DNA of 64,000 bases from Atherinomorus stipes (GCA_023101725.1 JALJCO010001057.1:186001-250000); one strand, 5' to 3'. Shown: positions 20,871-31,950, counted from the stretch's first letter. Numbers and translations are program-made. Notes: generated by a model not told the origin, from the sequence alone.

Positions 20871-21636
20871 ATCCTTTGTTCTCAACAGGGTGAGAGGGTC
20901 CACGGTGTAGCTGTGGAGTCAGACCCTTAACAAATTCTCTCTTTAGTTATTTAATTTATTTATTTAATTTCCACTTATCGTTTTTATTTTGTTTAAAGCA
21001 ACAAGTGCACTGAAGGAAAGAAATTCCTTATTCTTTGTATTATTTTCTTGTATTGTTTGACTTGAAAAAAATAAGTTTGAAACTGTTTACAATATTTGTT
21101 GTGTGTTCATTTTGTTGTACAGTGCTTTATCAGCCTTCTACCTCAGGAGATTTTGTTTCAACTTGTGTGTTGAGTGTTTTGTTTTTTAACACTACAACTC
21201 TGTTTTACAAAAAAAAGAATTGCACTGAAAGGAAGAAAATTCTTTTTTTGTTTTTCCTAAGAACAATTCAATTTGCTAAAAGAAACTGAGAAAGAACTAG
21301 AAAAGAAGTCTAGTCAGGGGAGAATTGTTATTTTACTTTTGTATTGTGGTTTCTCCTTTTCTACCTCAAAAAAGATTTATTTTCCTAATGTTAATGGAAA
21401 TTTAGTTTTGTTATTGTTCCATTGTTTCTAAAACAAAAATATAAATTGTCATTATGAAGTATTTTGTTGTCTTGTAATATGTTTGGTAAAATTCTATCCT
21501 AGGTCTTTTACATCCTATGGATCTATAAGGCTTAAATATGAAAATGTATCAGTATCGGTATCGATATCGGTGATACTGGCCCTGTATTTACTTGGTATCG
21601 GATCGATACCAAAATTCCCAGTATCGCCCAGCTCTA
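20871..21636 (+). other. 3' non-coding part of the hAT transposon
   Basis: AT-rich sequence after the transposase stop, including 'aataaaaatctctaa' around the stop and several T-rich runs, ending in the subterminal TATCGAT-type repeats and the right terminal repeat. Confidence 0.7.
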
Positions 21637-21644
21637 GCGAGAAC

Positions 21645-22200
21645 CAGTGAAACCATTCAGCAAGCTAAGGCAATCTCTTAATTTGCATATTTAACTCACC
21701 AAATATCATCCAGTATTGCACAAAACTGTGAAAATAAACTCAACAGGAAGATGTTTACTGGAACAACATGGTGACATCACAGTGGGGACGAGCTGGGTCT
21801 TTAAGACTTTCATACAATGGTTTTAAGCATTAAAGGCGTCATCATGTTCTGGCTATCATTCATAACAAATAAATTGTGAAACTGACCATTTAAAATCTAT
21901 TATTGGTAGAGTCCCTTCGAATCTTCCCCTCTGTTATTTATCAAAACAATATTAGAAACATAAAGCTGTTGCTTAGGGGGAAAAGATGGTTCAAACCTTT
22001 GTCTTCAGTTTTGTATGTTGGAGATTACAGAGGTTAAAAAAACTGTGCAATGATCAGAGAGATGTTTATCGATATATGAATCTGGTGATGCACTTCAATC
22101 TGTAGTTTCATGATGTTCAGAACTTTTCATTTTTTCCCTTTTGATGAAAGTAAATAGCCTTATTAGCAAATTTTCTTTAAATCTGAGGGATGGATAATCA
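21645..22200. other. No supported feature
   Basis: Non-coding sequence between the hAT right duplication and the L2-type LINE. A (CTA)n run of about six units occurs at 22255-22272, just beyond this stretch. Confidence 0.4.
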
Positions 22201-22274
22201 GCTACGTTGGTCCTCTGGCATTGTCTTCATCTTGAGGTGAAAGTTTTGTTTCTGCTACTACTACTACTACTGTA

Positions 22275-22695
22275 AAACACTTCTTTCCGGCCTTCCAAAC
22301 AAGTCCCTCCAAAACTCTGCAGCACGCCTGATCACTCGGACCCCCATTTCTCATCATATCACTCCCATCTTGCAACAACTCCACTGGCTCCCCATCAAAC
22401 AAAGAATTATCTTCAAACTGCTCCTCACATTCAAGGCCCTCCATAACTTGGCTCCATCTTACATCTCAGATCTCCTTCACGTTAACACCCCTACCCGCTC
22501 CCTTCGATCCTCCCACACCTTCCAGCTCTCCGTTACCCCGGCCCGTCTTGTCTCAATGGGGAACCGGGCATTTAGTCGCTCTGCTCCCCATCTCTGGAAT
22601 TCCCTCCCTCCTGATCTCCGTACTCTGGACTCCTTCCCTCTTTTTAAATCCAGACTCAAAACTTTCCTGTTCAGACAGTCTTATTCCACCTACTG
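22275..22695 (+). pseudogene. LINE ORF2 C-terminal fragment
   Basis: The frame reads SLQNSAARLITRTP, then ILQQLHWLPIKQRIIFKLLL, APSYISDLL, TRSLRSS and NRAFSRSAPHLWNSLPPDLR, ending FKSRLKTFLFRQSY. HWLPxxxRI and LWNSLPxxLR are hallmark blocks after the reverse transcriptase domain in L2/CR1-type LINEs. No reverse transcriptase core is present. The frame is open for about 140 codons but truncated at both ends, and the MITE cuts its 3' side. Confidence 0.88.
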
Positions 22696-22698
22696 TAA

Positions 22699-23551
22699 CG
22701 GTGTGTTCAGACCAAGCGCGATTTGGGCGTCAAAATCGCGCCTGACGCCCAAAGTTGGACGCTTGGTCACTAAAAAGTCAGACGCTTGATTTCCAGCGTC
22801 TTGACGCCCTGACGCGCGGCGAGAGATGTCCAGTCAAGCCGCGCTCGCCGCGCCGTGGGAGGAGCCTCTCCTTTCTCTTTTTTTTTTCACTGCTCTGTCT
22901 GCACCATGGCAGATGCAGGAGAGAGAGCAGCTCGGCTTTATATGATAAATAAAGCAGGGAACGTCGTCGTCGGACATCTCTGCTCTGTGTCCGGTTCACA
23001 AAATGATTCCAGGTGTTTTGACTGTGATGATTTTCATCATTTACTCCAGGAGCCGCTGGCGAGCGGCACTTTCAGCCGTCTGATCCGGCCCAGTTTAACG
23101 TCCCGCTGTCCCGATGCGGGGCAGCATTATCAGCCCAGTACATCCCATCAGGACAGCAGGTCATCAAACCACCGTTCAGAAACAGGGACCGGACATAGAT
23201 CACAGTTTATCCTCCTCTGTGTTCAGATAGAGAGGAGATTCCCCTGGTTTTTCTGGGTGTTTCCTCTCCTGTCAGAAAAAGTGTGTCTGCGTCATGACTC
23301 GCTCTGATTGGTCGACGCCCCGCGTCAAGACGCCAAAGTTCAGATTTTCCAACTCCGGTGTCTGACGCCCAAACGCTCAAAATCTCAAAACTCGACAGGC
23401 GAAACGCGCGTAACGCACCTCGACGCGCCGCGCCCGACGCGCGAAACGCGCCGCAGGTTTTTCGACGCCTCCTCGACGTGCGTCGGCCATTGACTTTGCA
23501 TGTAAACCTGACGCCCTTGACGCCCAAATCGCGCTTGGTCTGAACACACCC
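22699..23551. mobile_element. GC-rich Harbinger-like foldback element, TAA TSD
   Basis: The left end reads CGGTGTGTTCAGACCAAGCG and the right end mirrors it (CTTGGTCTGAACACACCC), with TAA on both sides (22696-22698 and 23552-23554). The 3-bp TAA duplication and the GGTGTGTTCAGACC ends suggest PIF/Harbinger. Inside the ends are many GACGCC/GGCGTC and CGCG words on both strands. A frame at 22906-23307 starting MADAGERAARLYM has no domain I know. It interrupts the L2-type LINE, so it is younger than that LINE. Confidence 0.82.
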
Positions 23552-23775
23552 TAAGTCCATATGCATCACTCCAATATTGTTTTTTTTTGTTGTTGTTTGT
23601 TTTTGGTTTTTTTATTCTCTCTCCCTATTTTACTTCCTATTGTTTTGTTTTCTGTGGTACCTTTTATGGTTGCTTTTTTACTGTTTTAGCTTCCTGTTTT
23701 TAATGTTTTATCTGCCTGTGTCCTTGGGTGTTTTGAAAAGGCGCTTTCAAATAAAATGTATTATTATTTTTGTTT

Positions 23776-24162
23776 CTAGTTCATGTTCTCTCATGAGCTT
23801 CAGTCTGCATTTCTTGATGGCACAGTCAACATTGTTCACAGATAATAATTTCTGGAAGTGTTCCTGAGCCCATTAAATGATTTCTGTAGCAGAATCATGA
23901 AATAAATAACACTTGCAAGCTAGTTCAGGCAGGTAACCAGAGCTGCGCTGATGCTTTCAATATGGTCTCCCTCACAAGCTACATCCCGCCTATCAAACTT
24001 GCCTATCTGGGTAGTCTATTTGAGTTACAACACTCCTGTTTTATTTTCCGTCTTAAAATTGCCCATAATACTTAATATCTATTTTTTCAGCCCCTCCACC
24101 AAACAAGGATCCACCTGTAAGTTCCAGGATAAGGTTCCTTTTATCACTCCAATATCAAATTG
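23776..24162. other. No supported feature
   Basis: Non-coding sequence between the LINE tail and the hAT target duplication at 24163. Confidence 0.4.
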
Positions 24163-24357
24163 AGAGTAATCAGTGGCGTCGCCAGCTGATTTTTCCCAGG
24201 GCTTCAGCCCCGGATGTTTTGAGTCTAGCCCCGGGTATGAATTTACTGTTTAACCACCTTTTCCTGAAAAAAAAATCTGATGAAAATCCAAATGACCCAG
24301 CTTTCTACCAGCAATTAAACGCACCATGAATGCGCGAAGGTCCAGCCTAGCGCCTAT

Positions 24358-26150
24358 AGATGGGTTTCCTGTTTACAAACATTGGCAGTTGCGCGCGCAA
24401 CCAGGGGGCAAAAAGCCTGTTTTGTATTGGAGTCTACGGCCAAACACACACTCATATCATTCATAAAAATGTAAAGTAACCCGACGAAACAAACAGAGAT
24501 CGTTGTGTTTTAAATTATAGTGAATAAATCTGTATTTTAATGACGAATAACAAAATACCGACGCTGCGTTGCTGTGTTATATTTCTATCACGGTTACACT
24601 AACTTGGCAAGGGAGTCATCACCCAGAAACGGCATTTTTCTTGTTAAAACATGGATATTATTCGTGTTGGACCGCACACTATCAAGTAAACAGAGCCCCC
24701 CACCCCCCCCCTCTCTCTCTCCTAACGGTTTATGCACCGTCCGCTCCCCCCCTCCCCTCTCTGTCTGATTCAGCTGCGTGTATGGAGCTAGTAGAAACTT
24801 CTCTCCAGTCAGGTCTGGGTTTTCAAACAAATGGATTTAAAAGCAAACTTCTGCAGCAACACTGAGGGAGGGGCCACAACCTTGTCATTACCTGTAAGTT
24901 TATTTATTTTCTAAATGCTGTCTTGTCTGATAAACGTAGCTCACACTATCTGAACTGCTCATGTTGCTAGCGGTTAGCCTTTAGCAAACTCCGACCGCAG
25001 CTTGACCTAGATTCTCCAAATAAGGTCATAGCGAAATAAGGTGTAGCCAATCAAAATGAAGTCAACGTGGTCTCCGGGTAAAGCTGCATATCATCACCGG
25101 ACCCAACTGTATTACTGAGGAAGTGAGGTCGGGCGTTTCAAAACAATACTCCGCTGTAAAAAATGCAGTTTTTTTCTTTGGAGTATTTACATATGCAGTA
25201 ATGCCAACAACATAAACTAGTTTTTAACTGTTATGTCATCACTCCTTTAAACTTTCGTTTAGACTCTTTGTTAAAACCAAAAGAGGCCACAACAATCTGC
25301 AGCCTGCAGCAGGTTCAGTTCAGCTCCGGTGTCGTCCTCACCTCCTCCATACAGGAGCAACTTTCACTAGTTTGGGATTAAACCAGGCAAAGACGACATC
25401 ATCACTACGTTTGGAAAGGAGCTGATTCCAACTGTTAGGGACTAACACGCATTGCTGTCGGTAAGTTTCGCTGCTTGTGTAACGTTCTGCTTTATTGTGG
25501 ATGAGATCGTGGTGGACAGTAGACAGACTAGCTAACTGCTAGCAAGCTAACAGTATAAACTCAAACGCCATCTGATTTACGACCCCCGTACTTCGTACTA
25601 AATCTCCGGGATGAGTTGATATGCCACGTGAACGTTCGTAAACGGCTCCACAATCAGTTTCTTCTTCTTTTTTAAGTTCGTGCCTAAGCAGCAGAGGATG
25701 GCTGTCACACACAGTGTTTACAGTTTATGTCATGCAGCCGATCGCGGCGGTGATGCTGCTATTACAGTCTTCCGACTAGAATACGGGAATAATTTCTGCC
25801 ACTGCGGTGGTTAAATCCTACATGGTGAAAGACTAAATAAATCATAGTCTGAACCGGAATAAGTTATCTGGGAGGGTTTTCTGAAGATCAGTCACGCCTA
25901 CTGTCCTATTTTCACCATTTTCAACTGTTTACATGCATTAATGTTTTGATTTTTGCAACCGAACAAATACCAGGACTCAAACATTATATTTCCCCGACAC
26001 TTTCATGTCATATCTTGACCTAATCTGCATTAAAAGTCGAGTTTTGTATGTAAAACACACATCTTCTCATAGTTCAATAATGCTTTTCCTGTTTTCTTGC
26101 CCCCTGGTTGCGTGCGCATCATATCTGTGACGTTGCTCAGAAACCCATCT
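24358..26150 (+). mobile_element. Element Z, copy 1 (AGATGGGTTTC ends)
   Basis: The left end AGATGGGTTTCCTG is mirrored at the right (CAGAAACCCATCT). Subterminal words 'gttgcgcgcgcaaccaggggg' and 'ccccctggttgcgtgcgc' also mirror. AT dinucleotides flank both ends (24356-24357 and 26151-26152), which may be the target duplication; ISL2EU-type elements use AT, but that placement is weak. A second copy starts at 62838. No transposase frame is visible. Copy 1 carries the Y fragment at 24674-25246. Confidence 0.72.
24674..25246 (+). mobile_element. Element Y, 5'-truncated copy inside Z
   Basis: From 'gcacactatcaagtaaac' to 'atgtcatcactcct' this matches 14370-14947 almost base for base. Its right TTAA (25247-25250) joins 'actttcgtttagac', which in the Z copy at 63.2 kb directly follows an uninterrupted 'gcggcTTAA'. 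About 40 bp of Z and the left part of Y are both missing at the left junction, so a deletion occurred after insertion. Confidence 0.85.
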
Positions 26151-27133
26151 ATTGGTGTGGTGTGTGAGTGAGCATGTGTGTGTGAAGTCAGAGGTCCGAT
26201 TAGCCCCCGTCTTTGATGTCAGAGGAAGCTAAAGTAAGTTTGTCAGCTCCGTGTGCGCATGTGCTGAGGAGAGCAGCAGTCAAATTAAACAGCGACATAA
26301 AGTATTTATCAGCAAATGAGAGTGGAGATGTACAGAAAATATGAGAGAAAGCAGCAGTTACATCCTCAGCTTTTCAGCAGGAAAGTAAAAGATAAAACAT
26401 CACAGTGTTGACTCTTTTTTTTCTCGTTAAAAACAACATAAAAAGTCAACATGAAACCCCCCCCAACATAAAAAACGGGGCTGAAGTTAGCAGCAACTCC
26501 TTTCCTAGCTTCTGTTTCGATTTTGGCTTAAAGGGCAATTCCACTCAAATAATTTTCTTCTGACAACATTTACTCTAGGTCCTGTGTAAAAACATTTACA
26601 CTTTTTAAACCTGGACTCAGATGTTCTTTAGGGACTGTAGATTAATTAAAACACGGTTTCTGATTTGTGAAACCTATCTATGAATAAATGAGGAGAAGAG
26701 AACAAATAAGTTGGAGAAAAGGAGAGCAAGTGATGAGGAGAAGAGAACAAATAGGAGAGAGGAGAACAAATTAGGAAGAGCAAAATAATGAGATAAGAGC
26801 AGGTGAGAAGAGAACATGTGATGAGGAGGAGGGTCAGTGATGAGTCAGAGAAGACAAAAGGTGAATACTGTATGAACTGTTATGCACGAGTGCAGCGCAC
26901 GTGTTTTAGCAACATAATGGCCAACATTTTATTGTTGATTTTGTGGTTAATTAATTTTTTAATTAAAATGACAATTTATCCACTCCATTATGTCTGTTAT
27001 TGCCTTCTAAAACACATTTTTGTAGAGAAAGACTAGATAAAAGCTCTTCTAATTTTTTTCAAGTTTACACCTGACGCGACTCCGGACTAAGTCCAGGTTG
27101 TCCTTAAAGGCTGGAGACGCCCCTGAGAGTAAT

Positions 27134-27463
27134 TATAGTTTGAATATGATGGGATACTAATTTTCCAGATTCACACTGAAGAACACCAAGAACATTATTC
27201 TAGAAATCACTCAATAATGTGTTGCCAGCTTTTACAAGTTAAAACGTTAGCTTATCTTTGCTCCTGAGAGACTCTGCCTCTGAGGTGCTCTTTTTCATAC
27301 ATCTACTGTAACTGATCTGCAATTAGCAACATCATGCTCCTCCATTTCATTCTTTCAAGTATGTTTTCCAGACTTTTTTATTGCCTGCATCCCAACGCTC
27401 TGAGGCGTGTTGTTGTCAAGGGTTTTTTTAAAAAAAAATTTTTATTGCTTTTTAGGAAATAGA
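27134..27463. other. No supported feature
   Basis: Non-coding sequence with an A/T homopolymer stretch at about 27424-27445. Confidence 0.4.
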
Positions 27464-27903
27464 TAGTTGTTGTCAAAATTATTCACACCCTTCAATTAAA
27501 GAAAATGATAAATTCACAATAGTAATTCAAATAAGTAACTACAAAAATAAAAATTTACAAAATTATAATTTACTGAAATGAAATTGTAGTTGAAAATAAT
27601 CATAAAAAACAAACAAATGCCACTGTGTTGGACACAACATAGCACCTTTCCCATGAACAGTGGACCAAAATGCCTGTCAACAGGTGCAAAATATTTTTGA
27701 ACTTCACAAAAAACATCTGATTGGAATGATTGCCTCAAAGTGTTGCTCAACAAAATTTTAGAATTGGAGCCCCATCATGCCTGTTTGCTTGTTTTACTTT
27801 TTGTTTGTAATATTTCTGTTGAACCACAATTTAAAATCAAAATCACGATTTTCACAAAATTTTCACATATTATTACTTTTGTCAATTTCAACCAGTTTCA
27901 CTA

Positions 27904-28895
27904 GCCGGGTTTCCATTACACCTGAAATTGCCCAAAACCTAAATATCACAATTAAAAACCACTAATGGACACACCCACATTTTAACAAAATCTCGCAAAT
28001 ACAGCAAAAAAGTTTTTACGCTTTCATAAGGTGTAAATTCAGACGTTTGGATAAAGCAATTTTTGTCATAACTGTAATGGAAACACTTTTTTCACAATCA
28101 AACGCCATAAGGCGCGACATTGGGGAGTTAATTAAGAAGAAATAACTGGATTTTATGATGAATATGATCACTTACAAGCATTAACTGTGAAATCAGAGTG
28201 ATGGGGGAAGTTTTGTCAATCACACATATGAAAAATCCCCAAATCGCCGTAACTCAGCAAGCTAAGTTCATTTAGGACATTATACAGATGGTTTAAGTTC
28301 TTCATGTATCAACGACTGGCCACCGGTTGTTTATGTCGTTTGCACACATTTGTAACACCACGACTCGTTTATCTTGTTCCCACATGTTAATTTTATGTCA
28401 CCAGGATTTAATAAAACGTGACCACGGATAACATCGTATGACTGCGCCTTCGTATCACCAGCTGCCTCACCACATCAGTCAGGAACCGGCTGCCAGGTAA
28501 AAGTGGAGTACAAGATCAAGAAATGACATCCACACTCCAGAAGTTGATCCCGAGGGGTTTTTAATTTGTGTTATGCTTCGGGCGTCTGTCCTGGAAGTCG
28601 CCACGATTGTTTGTCCCTGTTGATGTGATCAGAGGCTCCGTACGGACTTTACCTCTGAATTATCATCTGCTGCTTTCATCTCCTGATGCTCCCCATCAGG
28701 AGATGAAAGCAGCAGCTCTAAAACACAACATATTTATATCTCCATCCTCCTTAAAGTGGAGTCTTGCAGGAAGGGATTTTATGAGAATTACGGCTTATAC
28801 CATTCAATGGAAACACCTGCATATAGCTATTGCACTTTTTCGAAAATTAAGAAGTATCGCTTTTATTTTTCGAATAAGTGTAATGGAAACCCAGC
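27904..28895. mobile_element. MITE with GCCGGGTTTCCATTAC ends
   Basis: The left end GCCGGGTTTCCATTACAC is mirrored at the right (GTGTAATGGAAACCCAGC), with TA on both sides. Internal 'aatggaaac' words recur near 28075 and 28805, so subterminal copies exist. The 992-bp interior has no coding frame with a domain. It contains the perfect hairpin at 28667-28715. It is nested in the Tc1-type element. Confidence 0.75.
28667..28715. repeat. Perfect 22-bp hairpin
   Basis: Positions 28667-28688 are exactly complementary to 28694-28715, with a 5-base loop CTCCC. The arms begin CTGCTGCTTTCATCTCC. It sits inside the MITE at 27904-28895. Confidence 0.95.
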
Positions 28896-28960
28896 TACTG
28901 ACGGCAGATTTTTTTCCCCTCTTTAATTGAAGTGTATCAATAATTTTGAGGATGTCTGTA

Positions 28961-30044
28961 AATGTCTCACTGTCATTATTTTTTGTATTTTCTTTCATGA
29001 ATAAAATATTTTTCATGAGATTTGCAATTTGTTGCATTTTGTGTTTATTTACATTTTACTAAATGTTACCACTGTTTGGGCTTGTAAATGTGTGAATAAA
29101 TAACTAACAGAAGGATGACAGTAGTATATTATGAGCTTCGACATACAAAGATTGTACACATGAGGGGATAATAGAGCAGATAGTGAGAAACCCGCTACAG
29201 AAAAAGTCTGCCTCAGTGAGTCACTTCAGAGCTGATGGGATAATGAGGTCCAGCCAAGAGCAACACACTTAGAGTGTTGTGTTTTCCACCGCACTACAGG
29301 CAACGTGACAACTAGCAGCACTCATCTTTGTCCATCTCGGATGCACCACCTGCCAACTCCACATCCATGACCACCCCAAACCCATCTCTGTCATCACATG
29401 GCCCTCTGGTTGCTGGCACACCATCAGTGCAGGACCACTGGCTTGGCCTTGCGTCCTGGGATTTCCCATAGTCAGCCCTGGTGCCCCACACACTCCTTTA
29501 CCTCAGACTTGTCTTGAGGGTTAAATCAAACCCACTCAGGTCATAGCGGGACGTGACAGAACGCAGGTCCTTGCTGACTGGTCCTTATTATTGCCCCCCC
29601 ACCAAATGCAAAGTGATATGTTTAGTGTTGGGATGCAGCTTAAAAGGATTGTGTTTAACTGTGGGATTTGTCAAATATTTCATCTTCCGCACTAAATAAT
29701 GGTGCTACAGATCCTGATTCTAACTTTGTGTATTCAGTTTCTTAGTCAAGAGTTTTTTGTTGTTTTTTTCCATGTGGACAAACAAAAGAAACATGTGTCA
29801 TTGTTTTCCAGCATAGAACATTTGGCGGTCGGTCTTTGCAAGTGAGTATCAGTTGCAGAGTCTCTAAGGGATAGCTGACAGAGTTCAACAACTCATCTGA
29901 AAATCCTGTGAAGTTGTCTGTGACAATGTTTCTAATTACTGAGAATGCTGACAAGTGCTTCGAAAATGGAAAACCAGGGGAGATTCATCCTGATATGGGG
30001 GTAAGGTCCACACAGGGGGTCACAATCAGGGGGGCACTTTGCTA
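28961..30044. other. No supported feature
   Basis: Non-coding. The minus-strand frame at 29269-29493 is GC-richer than its flanks but shows no domain or pair of splice sites. Confidence 0.4.
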
Positions 30045-31245
30045 TTTATATATTACCAAAAGTATTTGTTCACCCATCCAAATTATGGAAATCAGGTGTT
30101 CCAATCACTTCCATGGCCACAGGTGTATAAAATTAAGAACCTAAGCATGCAGACTGTTTTTACAAACATTTGTGAAAGAATGGGTCACTCTCAGGAACTC
30201 AGTGAATTCCAGCGTGGAACTGTGATAGGATGCCACCTGTGCAACACATCCAGTGGTGAAATTTCCTCTCTCCTAAATACTGTATTCCACAGTCAACTGT
30301 CAGCTGTATTAGAAGAAAATGGAAGTGTTTGGAAACGACAGCAACTCAGCCAACATAAGCTGATGGATCGGGGTCAGCGGATGCTAAAGCGCATAGTGCG
30401 AAGAGGTCACCAACTTTCTGCAGAGTCAATCACTACAGACCGTCAAACTTCATGTGGCCTTCAGATCAGCTCAAGAACAGTGTGCAGAGAGCTTCATGGA
30501 ATGGGTTTCCATGGTGGAGCAGCTGCATCCATACATACATCAGCAAGTGCACTGCAAAGTGTGGGATGCAGTGGTGTGAAGCAGCTGCCACTGGACTCCA
30601 GAGCAGTGGAGGCGTTTTCTGGAGTGAAGAACCACGCTCATCCATCTGGCAATCTGATGGATGAGTCTGGGTTTGGCAGTTGCCAGGAGAACGGTATTTG
30701 TCTGACTGCATTGTGCCAAGTGTAAAGTTTGGTGGAGGGGAGATTATGGTGTGGGGTTGTTTTCCAGGAGCGGGGCTTGGCCCCTTAGTTCCAGTGAAAG
30801 GAACTCTGAATGCTTCAGCATACCAAGACATTTTGGACAGTTCCATGCTCCCAACTTTGTGGGAACAGTTTGGAGCTGCCCCCTTCCTCTTCCAACATGA
30901 CTGTGCACCAGAACACAAAGCAGGTCCATAAAGACATGGATGCAGAGTCTGGTGTGGAGGAACTGGACTGGCCTGCACAGAGTCCTGACCTCAGCCCCAT
31001 AGAACACCTTTGGGATGAAATAGAGCGGAGACTGAGAGCCAGACCTTCTCATCCAACATCAGTGTGTGAACTCACAAATGCGCTTCTGGAAGAATGGTCA
31101 AAAATTCTCATAAACACACTCCTAAACCTTGTGGACAGCCTTCCCAGAAGAGTTTAAGCTGTTCTAGCTGCAAAGGTGGACTAACATCATATTGAACCTT
31201 ATGGATTAGGAATGGGATGTCACTTAAGCTCATATGTGAGTCAAG
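30045..31245 (+). mobile_element. Tc1-type transposon relic
   Basis: The left end 'tattaccaaaagtatttgttcaccc' has the look of a Tc1 terminal repeat following TA-rich sequence. A degenerate transposase follows (30170-31157). The right side runs through 'ggatgtcacttaagctcatatgtgagtcaag' and then meets family X at about 31246, so the right terminal repeat is missing. It is a different Tc1 family from 3208-3837. Confidence 0.82.
30170..31157 (+). pseudogene. Tc1-type transposase relic, frameshifted
   Basis: The N-terminal part starts near MGHSQELSEFQRGTVIG (paired helix-turn-helix region, which binds the terminal repeat). The frame shifts near 30535 and again near 30680 and 30900. The catalytic blocks are FWSEEPRSSIWQ, where the usual WSDES aspartate is glutamate; HDCAPEH with the second aspartate kept; and QSPDLSPIEHLWDE with the third acidic residue kept. 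The C-terminus reads LLNLVDSLPRRV. At least two frame changes plus the lost first aspartate make it inactive. Full-length relatives have about 340 residues, so nearly the whole gene is represented. Confidence 0.88.
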
Positions 31246-31950
31246 CAAGGGGCAAACTCCGCCTCAGAACAGTGAAGCTCGCTTCCTCGTTGCAAATAGT
31301 GTAATCCTCCCTTCATCCACTAGGGGCTGGCTCCAAGAGCGAGCAAATCCCCATAGACTCCCATGTTAAAAACGCCAACTTCACAGCAGAAATAAACAGG
31401 TTTACAGCCTGGTTCAAAAAATCATTTTAGGTTTATTAGGTCAAGTTTACCTTCATGTCAACTGTGAGGGGGGTGAATTTTTTTATAACTCATTCGTTTA
31501 GATGTTATTTATTCTTCAAATTACACATAATTAAGGGCGTGTCCTTATGATTGACATGCGGCAGACCGGAAGCTCCGCCTGCCGACCGGAGGCTCCTAGT
31601 TAGCTCCTTCTTTGCTCTTAATAAGGTCTCAGTTTGTTACAGAGTCGCACAACGGTGGTTTTTAGTCAGCGAATTGCAAGTCTAAGCATGTCTTACCTTA
31701 ACCATGCCGCTTAGGAGCCTTATCTTTGTTAGCTCCTCTTAGTTTCGTGTTAGCTCAGTTAGCGTTTAGCCCACAGTACGTCAGCTGTCAATCATTTGCC
31801 CCGCGGCCGCGCTGTGCCCATTTTAGTATTTTCCTGGAGTGACGACGTACGTGACACGGCAAGATGGCGACGGTAAGACACGCCCAACTGGCTTCACATT
31901 TCTCTATTCAGAAGAGACCGGAAGCTACGTCCAGTAATTATATACAGTCT
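31246..31950 (-). mobile_element. Family X, minus-orientation copy
   Basis: This is the longest copy. Its complement starts near 'ccatagactgtatataatta', then matches 11545-12003 and continues into the part found at 15570-15995. It abuts the Tc1 relic at about 31246, replacing that element's right end. There is no coding frame. Boundaries were estimated by where the similarity between copies stops. Confidence 0.68.

Larger units (their letters stand above)
16585..21636 (+). mobile_element. hAT transposon with BED-finger transposase, 5.05 kb
   Basis: The element begins TAGAGGTGGGC and ends with the inverse of TAGAGCTGGGCGATAC, flanked by an exact 8-bp duplication GCGAGAAC at 16577-16584 and 21637-21644. 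Subterminal arrays of ATCGAT/TATCGAT words lie just inside both ends (about 16595-16660 and 21550-21625), as expected for transposase-binding sites. It carries a BED zinc-finger exon at 16962-17238, an intron, and a transposase exon to about 20870, all plus strand, then about 760 bp of AT-rich 3' sequence. The structure is that of an autonomous element, but the transposase is damaged (see its exons), so this copy is probably immobile. Confidence 0.93.
22275..23775 (+). mobile_element. L2/CR1-type LINE 3' end, split by a MITE
   Basis: The left part, 22275-22698, encodes the LINE ORF2 C-terminus. The right part, 23552-23775, contains the 3' tail 'tgtccttgggtgttttgaaaaggcgctttcaaataaaatg' followed by TATTATTATT, the short-repeat end typical of L2-like LINEs. 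The two parts are separated by the Harbinger-like element 22699-23551. The 5' portion of the LINE is missing, as usual for truncated LINE copies. The same tail occurs inverted at 47.9 kb. Confidence 0.82.
24171..27125. mobile_element. hAT element with nested insertions, perfect 8-bp TSD
   Basis: The ends are CAGTGGCGTCGCCAG and the inverse of CAGGGGCGTCTCCAG. AGAGTAAT is exactly duplicated at 24163-24170 and 27126-27133. The host element's own sequence is 24171-24355 and about 26153-27125; the middle is element Z. The remaining 1.15 kb encodes no transposase, so it is non-autonomous or an internal-deletion derivative. A purine-rich stretch of GAGGAGAAGAGAACAAAT-type repeats lies at about 26690-26830. 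Confidence 0.88.
27466..28958. mobile_element. Tc1-type non-autonomous element containing a MITE
   Basis: The left end GTTGTTGTCAAAATTATTCA and the right end, whose inverse reads GACATCCTCAAAATTATTGA, form a decayed terminal repeat that continues with CTTCAATTAAAG on both sides. TA flanks both ends (27464-27465 and 28959-28960). The 'caaaattattcacaccctt' end is Tc1-like. There is no transposase; most of the interior is the MITE at 27904-28895. Confidence 0.6.

Noticed and set aside
29269..29493. GC-richer minus-strand frame of 74 codons
   Set aside because: No domain, no paired splice sites and no repeat in the window; not enough to call an exon.
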